From assembly GCF_017115045.1 (NCBI RefSeq), contig NZ_JABXKK010000098.1:1-64000 (forward strand): 64,000 bases of DNA, in the 5' to 3' direction. Every line of letters begins with the position of its first letter. Position 1 is the first letter of the stretch. Source of the DNA: Nostoc sp. NMS8. GTDB lineage: Bacteria > Cyanobacteriota > Cyanobacteriia > Cyanobacteriales > Nostocaceae. Positions 25,689 through 34,236 of the stretch are shown here, one piece after another. The notes beneath the pieces are model-generated. The model had not been told where the DNA came from and did no database searches. It saw only the letters and a program-made list of their open reading frames with translations. The position numbers and the translations under genes are program-made.

Positions 25689-26468
25689 TTAAACTTTAAC
25701 GGCAACGATGCGAATTCTTCGATAATCTGCTGTCCAAATTCCTTGTTGATATAGTGTTGGCTTCAGATATTCCTCAATGACGGGAATTATTTTTATTTGT
25801 TGCTCAGGTGAAAGTCCGGCGAAGAAAGAGCCAGCGAACATTTTAATCCAGTTTGCGATGCCAGTTTCTCCCTCTGCTAAGGGAGTGGGACGAGAAAATA
25901 GAATAGCATAAGTGGCATCAAAGCCTTGTTGTTCTAGTAGAGTGGTGTACTCACCAATACTGGGGAAATACCAAGGATTCTCTACTTGTGTTTGGGGGAT
26001 ACCAATGGATTCTAAAGCGCTGTATAAGGCTGTGACGATCGCTTGCACATTTCCCTTACCACCAAATTCTGCGACAAAACGCCCTCCGGGTTTTAGTGCT
26101 TGGTGTATGGAAGCGATCGCGCTATCTGCTTCTTTCACCCAATGCAATACAGCGTTAGAAAACACAGCATCAAAGGGCTGTTCAACTTGAAAATTTGTCG
26201 CATCCGCAACGTCAAAGCGGATATGGGGATAGTTTTCTCTTGCCTTTTCAATCATCGCAGGTGCGCTATCAATTCCCCAGACTTCAGCACCAGCTTGGGC
26301 AATTTTGTCTGTGAGTTGTCCAGTACCACAGCCAAGATCCAAAATGGATTCTCCTGATTTGGGGTTAAGGAGTTTGAGTAAGTCTTCACCATACTGCCAG
26401 ACAAAGGTGTGTTTATCTTCATAAAGAGCAGTATCCCAATTATTATTAGCGATCGATAGATTGTTCAT
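25689..26468 (-). CDS. Class I SAM-dependent methyltransferase (Tam-like)
   Basis: A 259-residue methyltransferase. Motif I is ILDLGCGTGQLTDKIA, followed by the acidic loop VWGIDSAPAMIEKA, DVADAT, and the post-II segment FDAVFSNAVLHWV. The WDTALYEDKHTFVWQYGEDLL opening and the closing PTLYQQGIWTADYRRIRIVAVK resemble trans-aconitate methyltransferase-like proteins. The small-molecule substrate is not evident. It is divergent from the LysR gene at 26624, a common arrangement where the LysR protein controls the neighbouring enzyme. Confidence 0.8.
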   Translation of the reverse strand: MNNLSIANNNWDTALYEDKHTFVWQYGEDLLKLLNPKSGESILDLGCGTGQLTDKIAQAGAEVWGIDSAPAMIEKARENYPHIRFDVADATNFQVEQPFDAVFSNAVLHWVKEADSAIASIHQALKPGGRFVAEFGGKGNVQAIVTALYSALESIGIPQTQVENPWYFPSIGEYTTLLEQQGFDATYAILFSRPTPLAEGETGIANWIKMFAGSFFAGLSPEQQIKIIPVIEEYLKPTLYQQGIWTADYRRIRIVAVKV

Positions 26469-26623
26469 AAATGGTGAAATTACAGAGTGTTAATTTTTCG
26501 ATCATCAACCATGTGCCTTGGGTTGATCGCCGCCTATTCATCACAGTAAAAAAGATTTTTAATTATGTCCAATATATATTTTCACCTTAACTAATATTTT
26601 AAAGATATGAATTCAGGTAACAA

Positions 26624-27535
26624 ATGGAACTAAGACACCTGCGCTACTTTGTCACCTTGGCAGAGGAACTACACTTTGGAAAGGCAGCAGAACGATTACA
26701 TATTGCTCAACCTCCCCTAAGCCAACAAATTCGTCAACTAGAGAAGGAATTGGGTTTTGAACTGTTTTACCGCACGAAACGAAATGTACGCTTAACAGAA
26801 GCGGGGCAAGTATTTCTGGGTGAAGTTCAGCAAATTATGAGGCAATTACAACAGGCAATCCAAGTCGGGCGGCAAACAAGTCGGGGCGAAATTGGACAAT
26901 TGGTGGTCGGCTTTGTCAGTTCGGCGGCGTATAATATTTTGCCAACGATCCTGCGAACTTTTCGGAGTCACGTTCCTGGTGTAAGCATCGAGTTGCATGA
27001 ACTGACTACAGATCAACAGTTAAAGTGGTTGCGAGAAGGTCGAATGGATGTAGGATTTCTGCGTCCACCTGTGGAAGACAATAAATTTAGTTGCGAAACA
27101 ATTTTTCAAGAGCCTCTGATGGTGGCATTACCTGAAGCACATTTGTTAGCGAATCAATCTGATATTTATTGGCGATCGCTAGCCAATGAACCATTTATTT
27201 TATTTCCCAGGATATTAGCACCAGGACTTTATGACTTAATTATCAGTCTGTGTCAGCAAGCAGGCTTTAGCCCCAAGGTTGTTCAAGAAGCCATTCAGAT
27301 GCAGACGATTGTTAGTTTGGTAGCAGCCGAGATGGGTATTGCGATCGTCCCAGCATCTTTACAAAACCTGCAACGCATTGGCGTAGTTTATAAAACATTA
27401 CAAGAACCTAGCCCAAAAGTAGGGTTGGTTGCAGACGTTGGCGTAGCGATCGCCATGATTTGGCGAAAAAACGAGACATCCCCAACCGTGCTGAGGCTTG
27501 TGGAGATAGTTAAACAAACTGCCCAGCAGTGGTGA
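26624..27535 (+). CDS. LysR-family transcription regulator
   Basis: A 303-residue regulator. The N-terminal winged helix-turn-helix reads MELRHLRYFVTLAEELHFGK...RLHIAQPPLSQQIRQLEKELG. A type 2 periplasmic-binding-protein effector domain follows (about residues 90-295, VVGFVSSAAYNILPTILRTF). The subtype with HFGKAAERLHIAQPPLS is close to CatM/BenM/CbbR-like regulators. The inducer is unknown. The 155-bp divergent region to the methyltransferase gene is the likely binding site. Confidence 0.9.
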   Translation: MELRHLRYFVTLAEELHFGKAAERLHIAQPPLSQQIRQLEKELGFELFYRTKRNVRLTEAGQVFLGEVQQIMRQLQQAIQVGRQTSRGEIGQLVVGFVSSAAYNILPTILRTFRSHVPGVSIELHELTTDQQLKWLREGRMDVGFLRPPVEDNKFSCETIFQEPLMVALPEAHLLANQSDIYWRSLANEPFILFPRILAPGLYDLIISLCQQAGFSPKVVQEAIQMQTIVSLVAAEMGIAIVPASLQNLQRIGVVYKTLQEPSPKVGLVADVGVAIAMIWRKNETSPTVLRLVEIVKQTAQQW

Positions 27536-27618
27536 ATATGGCGGCTTACAACAATAAGAAAAATAATGAAAACAATTTTGAGATATATAAATATAAATAG
27601 AGGATAGGAGTACGTGTG

Positions 27619-28242
27619 ATGTTTCAAGCCTTACCAAAAACGATCGCTTTTGAAGAATTCCTCAATTGGAAGCCAGACGGCGGATGTTATGAACTACACG
27701 ATGGGGTAATTGTTGAAATGCAGCCAGTAGGCGATCATGAAGAGATTAACGGTTTTTTAGCTAAAAAACTAAACGTGGAATTTGAACGGCTGAGTCTCCC
27801 TTACCTTATACCCAAGCAAGCACTAGTCAAGGTTCCTGACAAAGAATCAGGTTATTCGCCTGATGTGATAGTGATAAATCAAAAGAATCTTTTAGCAGAA
27901 CCGATGTGGAAAAAGTCTTCAACAGTTACTCAAGCTGCGTCGGTTCCCTTAGTTATTGAAGTCGTCAGCACTAATTGGAAAGATGATTATGCACACAAGC
28001 TGGTTGACTACGAAACTTTTGGCGTTCCTGAATACTGGATTACTGATTATTTAGCTTTGGGCGGTAGAAGGTATATAGGTAATCCCAAACAACCGACTGT
28101 TTCCGTTTACTATTTAGTGGATGGTGAGTATCAAGTTAATCTGTTTCGGAGAAATGACCGCATCATATCCCCTACATTCCCAGAATTAAACTTGACCGCC
28201 GAACAGATTTTTCAAGCTGGGCGTTCAGAAAATCAATTATGA
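27619..28242 (+). CDS. Uma2 (DUF820) family protein
   Basis: A 207-residue PD-(D/E)xK-like protein of the family greatly expanded in filamentous cyanobacteria. The putative nuclease core includes YELHDGVIVEMQP, the YSPDVIVI Asp, and the VPLVIEVVS Glu with a later Lys. AGGAG about ten bases upstream supports ATG 27619. Its stop overlaps the stop of the convergent U32 gene by six bases. Function in cells is not established; a nuclease role is inferred from the fold. Confidence 0.85.
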   Translation: MFQALPKTIAFEEFLNWKPDGGCYELHDGVIVEMQPVGDHEEINGFLAKKLNVEFERLSLPYLIPKQALVKVPDKESGYSPDVIVINQKNLLAEPMWKKSSTVTQAASVPLVIEVVSTNWKDDYAHKLVDYETFGVPEYWITDYLALGGRRYIGNPKQPTVSVYYLVDGEYQVNLFRRNDRIISPTFPELNLTAEQIFQAGRSENQL

Positions 28243-30843
28243 CCGCAGTGCAGACACTCCCATAGGGCCACGAGTCACGCCCAGTTGATTTTGCAACTTC
28301 AACTCGCGCCAGAGTTGGGAACCTGTAATTTCACCTTGCAGTAGTTGACGGTAGCGATGTATTGTTTTACTCACTTGCTCTGGTGTCTCATCCACAAACT
28401 CAATGCGGAAGTGACGCAATCCCAGTTCTATCAGACGTTGTACGTACTCGGCTCCGGTTTGAGCAGTGCCGTTAAATACAGTATTGCGGCAACCGACATC
28501 TGCTTTGAGGATATGTTCAGTGCCTACACGGTCTTTTAATTTAACTTCTTGCTTATCACAAGGCCGTCCACAGTTTGTATAATCTGTACCCGTTGATAGA
28601 AAGGCACAAAAAACACAATGCTCCATGTGAAACATCGGTATATGCTGATGGATTGTCACCTCAAACCACTGGGGAGGACAACAGGTGAGCAGGTCTTGAA
28701 GTTGAGTAATATTCAGGTCATAAGATGCCGTCAGTCGTTCTAAACCAAAGCGTTGCTGAAAGTAATCTGCTGTTAAGGGATTAGCAACGTTGAGTGAGAA
28801 ATCTCCGATACAACGGTCTGCGGCAAAAAATTGCAGTTGGTCATAGTTCCGTATCAAATAGCCATCTGCTTCACAAGCACGTACTTGCTGCAAAATCCAG
28901 TTTTCTCCTGGTTTAGTAATTCGGGGTGGTGCAACCCAAATTGTGGGGAGTGGGGATTGTTGTCTGGATTGGCGTACTAGCTGTACTGCCTCTCGGTAGG
29001 CGCGGGGATCTTCAAATTCACAGTAGAGTGTTTCAACACCAGCTTTGAGGGCGGCTTGGAGTTGCTTGAGGTTTCGTACTAAGACGATGAGTGAGGGGGA
29101 TGTAGCTTTAGCTTCCCGTAGGGTGGGAGATGAGGGAGATGAGGAGGGGAGTAAGTCTTGGAAAGAGATATTAGAAAGTAATTGCCAGCGTTTGGGTTGA
29201 CTCCGCAATTCTTCCAACTGTGCAACTATTTCTCGCCGCATCCGGTTCAACTCACTGACGGGTAGCATAATCGCACCGTTGAGGCGGTTGGTTAGGGTTC
29301 CCAAACAGAAGGGGGTGTTACCCAAACGACCGAATTGTTCTTGTAAACGGTCTGTATCCAAGGGTTTAGTGTGTGCCTCTACGAGTGAAATTGCAGACTC
29401 AGTTTGGACAATATTACCGAATTTATCGCGGGCGATCGCAATCAACACCTGACCAACTTCGCCATAAATCTCCAAGTCAATCGGACGCTGAAATTGGGGG
29501 TTCTCGCCTGCAAAACTTTGACGTAATTGCTTATCGAGTTCTGGATCGCTGGTTTTCCAAATGCGATCGCCTATATGCACTCGGCGTAAGTTTAGGTCAT
29601 TTCTACCAAAGGTCAGCACACTTTCCTTACCTTTGGAAACTACCCCATAAACTCGGCCGCCTTCTTCCTTCGCCTCTGGATGACCGCAGTCAAACACAAT
29701 TCCATCCCCTGGTTTTAGAGGCGCTTCCAATTTGACTGTTACTTCTTCGTTGTGAATGCGGCTGACTTCACCTAAATAAACCCCACGTTTTTTACCAAAG
29801 TGGGCATGAACTAATTCCTGATTATTAATCCCGCCAAACCAACCCGTGTAGAGTCCGCGAGAAAATGCCATTTCTAGGTTGTAATATTCTTGATCTGTTG
29901 CCCGTTGTTGATTAAGCGGAAGATCCCCCCAACTCCCTTTAACAAGTGGGGCTATGTCCCCCCCTTTTGAAGCGGGGCTAGGGGGGATCTCCTCCATCAC
30001 TCCATCCAAGGCTTGCCGATAAACACGGGTGACATTAGCAACATACTCTGGAGCTTTCAGGCGACCTTCAATTTTGAGACAAGTTACTCCTGATTTCACC
30101 AAATCGGGCAAAACATCTAACCCTGCTAAGTCTTGAGGACTGAGTAAATATTTGCGTTCTTTTAAATTTACAACTTCCCCATCAGCGATTAAGTCGTAGG
30201 GCATCCGGCAAGCTTGGGCACATTCACCCCGGTTAGCAGAACGTCCACCTAAAGCCTCACTAGTCAAACACTGACCAGAATAGGCCACGCACAAAGCACC
30301 GTGAACAAACACTTCCAAGGGCAGCGAAGTTTCTTGTAGGGCAATCTGCTGCTGTATTTTATTGATTTCCTGGAGAGAACATTCACGCGCCAGCACAACT
30401 AATTGACATCCGAGGGATTTGGCAAATTCCACCCCCACCGCACTAGTGATGGTCATTTGGGTGGAAGCATGGATAGGAAAATCAGGGGAGAGGTGACGGA
30501 TGAGGCGGCATATCCCAATATCTTGGACAATCACCGCATCTACACCTGCGGCAATAATTGTGCGGAGATATTGCTGCGCTTCTGCTAGTTCTTTGGGAAA
30601 TATTAGTGTGTTGACAGTGACATAACCCTTTACGCCTCGGCGGTGCAAGAATGTCATCAATTGGGGTAAGTCTGCCTCAGTAAAATTTTGTGCCCGCATT
30701 CTGGCGTTAAACCGATCCAAACCGAAGTAAATCGCATCTGCTCCATTTTCCACAGCAGCTTTAGCACAGTCCCAGTTACCTGCTGGTGCAAGTAGTTCAG
30801 GACGTTGAAGGGAGGGTTGGGAAGGGGAGCGATCGCTTTTCAT
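28237..30843 (-). CDS. U32-family peptidase with repeat-encoded insert
   Basis: An 868-residue protein of the U32 (YhbU/RlhA-like) family, whose members act in rRNA hydroxylation, ubiquinone hydroxylation or collagen degradation. Seen: RPELLAPAGNWDCAKAAVENGADAIYFG at the start, HGALCVAYSGQC, and the cysteine set ANRGECAQACRMPY that can hold an Fe-S cluster, with further Cys in HCVFCAFLSTG and NCGRPCDKQ. Residues about 284-311 (EIPPSPASKGGD...) are encoded by a dispersed palindromic repeat (29921-29990) translated in frame. A second repeat-like stretch encodes SSSPSSPTLREAKATSPS. The family reaction here is not specified. Confidence 0.88.
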   Translation of the reverse strand: MKSDRSPSQPSLQRPELLAPAGNWDCAKAAVENGADAIYFGLDRFNARMRAQNFTEADLPQLMTFLHRRGVKGYVTVNTLIFPKELAEAQQYLRTIIAAGVDAVIVQDIGICRLIRHLSPDFPIHASTQMTITSAVGVEFAKSLGCQLVVLARECSLQEINKIQQQIALQETSLPLEVFVHGALCVAYSGQCLTSEALGGRSANRGECAQACRMPYDLIADGEVVNLKERKYLLSPQDLAGLDVLPDLVKSGVTCLKIEGRLKAPEYVANVTRVYRQALDGVMEEIPPSPASKGGDIAPLVKGSWGDLPLNQQRATDQEYYNLEMAFSRGLYTGWFGGINNQELVHAHFGKKRGVYLGEVSRIHNEEVTVKLEAPLKPGDGIVFDCGHPEAKEEGGRVYGVVSKGKESVLTFGRNDLNLRRVHIGDRIWKTSDPELDKQLRQSFAGENPQFQRPIDLEIYGEVGQVLIAIARDKFGNIVQTESAISLVEAHTKPLDTDRLQEQFGRLGNTPFCLGTLTNRLNGAIMLPVSELNRMRREIVAQLEELRSQPKRWQLLSNISFQDLLPSSSPSSPTLREAKATSPSLIVLVRNLKQLQAALKAGVETLYCEFEDPRAYREAVQLVRQSRQQSPLPTIWVAPPRITKPGENWILQQVRACEADGYLIRNYDQLQFFAADRCIGDFSLNVANPLTADYFQQRFGLERLTASYDLNITQLQDLLTCCPPQWFEVTIHQHIPMFHMEHCVFCAFLSTGTDYTNCGRPCDKQEVKLKDRVGTEHILKADVGCRNTVFNGTAQTGAEYVQRLIELGLRHFRIEFVDETPEQVSKTIHRYRQLLQGEITGSQLWRELKLQNQLGVTRGPMGVSALRS
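29921..29990. repeat. GGGGGATCT palindromic element inside a coding region
   Basis: AGATCCCCCC (29921-29930) and GGGGGGATCT (29981-29990) bound a 70-bp element of the same family as the cores at 31153-31234 and about 56527-56640. It keeps the U32 reading frame open. Confidence 0.8.
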
Positions 30844-30872
30844 TCAGGTTGGGAGGGTTAACTAGTACCATA

Positions 30873-31004
30873 GTGATTTTATCTAAGTTAGCAAGGAAAG
30901 GGGTAAAGCTTTGTTATTTTGAAAATGGTGAGACATTTGGATTTTCCATCTTTGTCAAAGATAAAGAACTTTTTTTAGAGTTAGATCGGCAAGAGGCTAC
31001 TTAA
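30873..31004 (+). CDS. Possible small protein upstream of the split phosphatase
   Basis: GTG 30873 to TAA 31002-31004 encodes about 43 residues, including LARKGVKLCYFENGETFGFS and FVKDKELFLELDRQEAT. The regular hydrophobic/charged alternation looks protein-like, and it ends 3 bp before the phosphatase ATG as in an operon. It may be a small gene or the C-terminal remnant of a larger one. No family recognised. Confidence 0.35.
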   Translation: MILSKLARKGVKLCYFENGETFGFSIFVKDKELFLELDRQEAT

Positions 31005-31007
31005 TTA

Positions 31008-31506
31008 ATGAAAAAGCTTTTATTTATCTGTAGCCAGAATAAATTACGAAGTCCTACAGCCGAGGCTGTGTTTTCTGAATATGAAGGACTTGAAACGGAC
31101 TCCGCAAGCTTAGAGGTTGTTTGAAAAGTTCTTTTGTATACGCCCAACCCTTGGAGATCCCCCTAAATCCCCCTTAAAAAGGGGGACTTTGATTCCGGTT
31201 CCCCCCTTTTTAAGGGGGGTTAGGGGGGATCTCCAAGTGCCTAAAATCACAGCTAACTACTTTTCAAACAACCTCTAAGACCATTCTGCTGAAGTACCAT
31301 TATCAACAGAGGCTATTCAATGGGCTGATATTATCTTTGTGATGGAAAAATCTCATAAAAATAAACTCTCGAAAAACTTTCAGCCCTTGCTTAAAGATAA
31401 AAGAGTTATATGTTTAGATATCCCAGATGACTATGAATATATGGAACCAGCTTTAATTGAGTTATTAAAACAAAAAGTTTTACCACTGTTAAAAATTAGA
31501 CAATGA
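31008..31506 (+). pseudogene. Low-molecular-weight protein tyrosine phosphatase-like gene split by a MITE
   Basis: The 5' part (31008-31109) encodes MKKLLFICSQNKLRSPTAE..., with the PTP loop CSQNKLRS (C-x5-R-S). At 31110 a 169-bp inverted-repeat element enters and brings a stop at 31122. The 3' part (31279-31506) resumes DHSAEVPLSTEAIQWADIIF..., with VICLDIPDDYEYMEPALIEL and a stop overlapping the next ATG (ATGA). The two parts together make a normal length of about 110 residues. The split is likely to inactivate it, and the downstream methyltransferase may lose translational coupling. Confidence 0.85.
31110..31278. mobile_element. 169-bp MITE-like element with 19-bp perfect terminal inverted repeats
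   Basis: The left end TTAGAGGTTGTTTGAAAAG (31110-31128) is the exact reverse complement of 31260-31278. An inner palindromic core lies at 31153-31234. It has no coding capacity. Related ends occur at 56481-56683 and, as a single arm, at 47842. The exact target duplication cannot be fixed: removing the full 169 bp rejoins the frame, while a simple TA duplication does not. Confidence 0.85.
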
Positions 31507-32186
31507 ATATTCAAGAAGCATTTAATTCCGCCGCAGTAGATTACGATAACTTACGTCGTATTTTAATTCCCCGTTTTGATGACTTTTATAAAACAGCCGT
31601 TGAAATTATCTCAGGTGACGACACCACACCGCTGAAGATTCTAGATTTGGGTGCTGGTACTGGACTTTACTCAGGGATGGTTCAGTCCGTCTTTCCTAAT
31701 GCAGAGTTTACTTTACTAGACTTAGCCCCTGAGATGTTAGAGAAAGCTAAGTTTAGATTTAGCCAAATGGGTAAATCTCCCAAAATATTAATTGGTGATT
31801 ACGTTCACACTAATTTAGGTGATTCATATCATATTGTAATTTCAGCCTTATCAATTCATCATCTGTCAGATGTTGATAAAAAACTTCTTTATCAACGGAT
31901 TTATGATGTTCTCAATCCTGGAGGTATATTTGTCAACGCCGATCAGGTTCTTGGCAAAACGCCTGATTTAGAAAAACTTTATCGTCAACACTGGTTAGAT
32001 TCTGTCCGCGCCAAGAATATCTCAGAGCAGGATCTCAAAGCTGCACAAAAACGTATGGAATACGATCGCATGGCAACCCTTGATATTCAACTTAGCTGGC
32101 TAGAAGCGGCTGGATTTCAAAATGTTGATTGCTGGTACAAAAATTTTAGCTTTGCTGTTTTTGGTGGTTATCGCCCAACTAATTAG
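31503..32186 (+). CDS. Class I SAM-dependent methyltransferase
   Basis: A 227-residue enzyme with motif I ILDLGAGTGLYSGMVQ, the acidic residue in TLLDLAPEMLEKA, and ISALSIHHLSDVDK followed by VLNPGGIFVNADQ. The N-terminal AFNSAAVDYDNLRRILIPRFDDFY is typical of the type 11/25 group. Its ATG overlaps the stop of the split phosphatase gene by four bases, showing they once formed an operon. Substrate unknown. Confidence 0.82.
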   Translation: MNIQEAFNSAAVDYDNLRRILIPRFDDFYKTAVEIISGDDTTPLKILDLGAGTGLYSGMVQSVFPNAEFTLLDLAPEMLEKAKFRFSQMGKSPKILIGDYVHTNLGDSYHIVISALSIHHLSDVDKKLLYQRIYDVLNPGGIFVNADQVLGKTPDLEKLYRQHWLDSVRAKNISEQDLKAAQKRMEYDRMATLDIQLSWLEAAGFQNVDCWYKNFSFAVFGGYRPTN

Positions 32187-32360
32187 AATGATCCTGGCGG
32201 ACTTGCTATTAGTGCGCTAATGTAATTTTTAGGTTTAAGTCCGCGCTAATAAAATTGGTGGTCTTGAATTAGTTGGGGATTTATACCCCAACTAATTTGA
32301 TTAGGAATTACAAATTATTTTAAGCGCTATATCTGTTACAAGGATTTGGTGCAGAATTGA

Positions 32361-32804
32361 TTATTTGCCAGAACAGTAGCTATTAATTTCGCTGACTATT
32401 GAACTTTCTTGGCTACTACTTTTTTGCAGAGATACTAAAAAGCCCTTTGCTGCTGGTAGATTCTTTTTATCTATGGCTGTTGCTGCATTATTCAATTCCT
32501 TACTGATATTCTGATAGAGTGTGAGAAAGCGTCCTTGGAAACCTTGCAATTTTTCGTCTTTAACTTCTACTGCTTTCATCTCTGTGGCAAGTGGGTCTAT
32601 TTTACCAGCAAGTTCAGTTAAAGCTTTGGAACCTTTTGCCGGATTGGGATTTTTAGCGAATTCTTGACCTAGAGTAGATGCCTGATTGGCAACTTTTATG
32701 ACTTTGTTACATTGAGCAATTTTACTTTCGCCACAACCTGCAAACAATAAAGCGATCGCAGTAGTAACTGAAAGTATAAAACTTTGCTTAAATATGAGTT
32801 GCAT
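32361..32804 (-). CDS. Putative lipoprotein
   Basis: A 147-residue protein from ATG 32804 (MQLIFKQSFILSV). The lipobox LFAGC places lipidation on the Cys after a classical signal. The mature part is helical and polar (CNKVIKVANQASTLGQEF..., NAATAIDKKNLPAAKGFL) with a second Cys pair member near the C-terminus (NSYCSGK). Such small helical lipoproteins are common in Nostoc; no function is recognised. An upstream in-frame start at 32822 would interfere with the signal. Confidence 0.65.
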   Translation of the reverse strand: MQLIFKQSFILSVTTAIALLFAGCGESKIAQCNKVIKVANQASTLGQEFAKNPNPAKGSKALTELAGKIDPLATEMKAVEVKDEKLQGFQGRFLTLYQNISKELNNAATAIDKKNLPAAKGFLVSLQKSSSQESSIVSEINSYCSGK

Positions 32805-33117
32805 AGGTTCTATGATCTCCAACTATGTTTCGTGAAAGCTGGACAGTAGAATGGATGATCTGCGAAAATACTTTTTCTAAAAAGAATATTTATTTCTGTT
32901 TTAACCTTCTTTCTGCCCTGTTACTTTATACTTCATTTTTTCGATAATGTGTATGTAATTACACGCAAATAACGCCATTTTAAATTAGATAGTCGTGTCG
33001 TCCTTTACTCTACTAATTTTGGAATTAATTTCAGTGTGACAGTCGTATTTTCTGTAACGTTCTTTGAGTCCCATAACATCTGGTGGTATTCAAGCAGTAG
33101 CAATATAACCTTGGATG

Positions 33118-33267
33118 GTATAAATCCATCACATCAGATTGTACATTGGTGACACCCCAGGCAATGCGATCGCTATGACCGATAATTACCCCAATCATTC
33201 CCGCAAAGGAAAGGCCAGAAACGTTGTAGGGACAATCTGCCCATTTAAAATACGCCTGAGTATACAG
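33118..33267 (-). pseudogene. Penicillin acylase (Ntn-hydrolase) fragment
   Basis: On the minus strand, 50 codons read LYTQAYFKWADCPYNVSGLS, then FAGMIGVIIGHSDRIAWGVT and NVQSDVMDLY. The pattern GxPGVxIGHNDRIAWGVTNxxxDVQDLY is a hallmark of penicillin/aculeacin acylase-type proteins. A TAA immediately precedes it, and nothing of the serine nucleophile or the rest of the roughly 800-residue protein remains. It is a decayed fragment. The rest of 32805-33283 holds no other gene I can support. Confidence 0.65.
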
Positions 33268-33283
33268 TTAAAATTTTGTTGTA

Positions 33284-34084
33284 CTAGCTGCCAGTAGAAC
33301 AATAGTATCGCTCTCCTATCTTCCAAAGCTTGAGCGCAACTATCAGAAAGATAATGCCTGCGATTGGTGAAACATAACAAAACCACAAAGGCACTAAAAA
33401 AGTATCTTCTTTTTCAAGTACAGCAAGTAAAGGAAAATAGCTGACACAAGCAAGCGGTATCAAAAAAGTAAAGAATCGCTGAAACCACTTGTTATAAATT
33501 GCAAGAGGATACTGAGCCGTTTCGACTCCTCCATAAGTGAGGATATTCATAATTTCGAGAGATTCAATAGTCCAAAAGGTGATGGTTGCTTGCATAATAA
33601 CAATGCCAACAAAGAGTGCAACTCCACCAATAAATGAAGTACCCAAAAGCCATAAAGTTTTAAAAGTTAAAGGGATGTGGAGTGATGAAAGTGACCACCC
33701 CATAACAACCATTCCTTGAAAAAATCTTCCGATTCGTTTCAAAGTAAACTCTTTACCTAAAAGTTGAAGTGCTGTGGTGCGTGGACGAACAAGTAAACGG
33801 TCGAAGTCTCCACTTTTAATTATTGTTGAAAATGAGTCAAAGCCTCTTCCAAAGGCATCAGCACAAGCAAAAGAAATATTAATTATTCCATAAAAGAGAG
33901 CAACTTCATTTAAAGCCCACGTACCAATACTATTAAAACGACTAAAAAGTGCCCAGACTCCAAAAAATTCAACGGCAGTTACTAAAACCTGCCCTATGAC
34001 TTGCAGCCAGAAAGAAACTTTGTACTGCATCTGCGACTTGAAAGATACAGAAATATATCGAAGGTAAAGCAAAAAATCATTCAT
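33284..34084 (-). CDS. ABC-2 type exporter permease (DUF990-like)
   Basis: A 266-residue membrane protein with about six hydrophobic helices, beginning MNDFLLYLRYISVSFKSQMQYKVSFW. It belongs with the uncharacterised permease pairs of the COG3694/COG4587 type. With the ATPase at 35052 and permease at 34237 it forms a three-gene exporter, probably with one copy of each permease per ATPase dimer. A repeat-containing 152-bp gap separates it from the preceding permease gene. Substrate unknown. Confidence 0.8.
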   Translation of the reverse strand: MNDFLLYLRYISVSFKSQMQYKVSFWLQVIGQVLVTAVEFFGVWALFSRFNSIGTWALNEVALFYGIINISFACADAFGRGFDSFSTIIKSGDFDRLLVRPRTTALQLLGKEFTLKRIGRFFQGMVVMGWSLSSLHIPLTFKTLWLLGTSFIGGVALFVGIVIMQATITFWTIESLEIMNILTYGGVETAQYPLAIYNKWFQRFFTFLIPLACVSYFPLLAVLEKEDTFLVPLWFCYVSPIAGIIFLIVALKLWKIGERYYCSTGS

Positions 34085-34141
34085 AGTCGCTTTGTAATTT
34101 TTATCTAAATAAATTACCTAACCTATATTCATGCTAAAAAA

Positions 34142-34230
34142 ATTACGAATTACGAATTAGGTTGCCGAGCGTACTCCTACGGAGAAGCAAGCTACGCGTA
34201 GCATCTCGTAGAGAAGCCGAGGTACGAATT
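34142..34230. repeat. Nostoc dispersed repeat within an operon
   Basis: ATTACGAATTACGAATTAGG and a CTACGGAGAAGC...TCTCGTAGAGAAGCC segment are followed by GAGGTACGAATTATTTA. It lies between the two permease genes and may affect expression of the distal one. Confidence 0.6.
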
Positions 34231-34236
34231 ATTTAC

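Noticed and set aside
31153..31234. CRISPR-like repeat structure
   Set aside because: The CCCCCTTAAAAAGGGGG runs are a single palindrome without spaced direct repeats or cas genes.
33195..33386. Minus-strand 63-codon frame
   Set aside because: It overlaps the end of the exporter permease in another frame and the acylase remnant, and shows no protein-like pattern.
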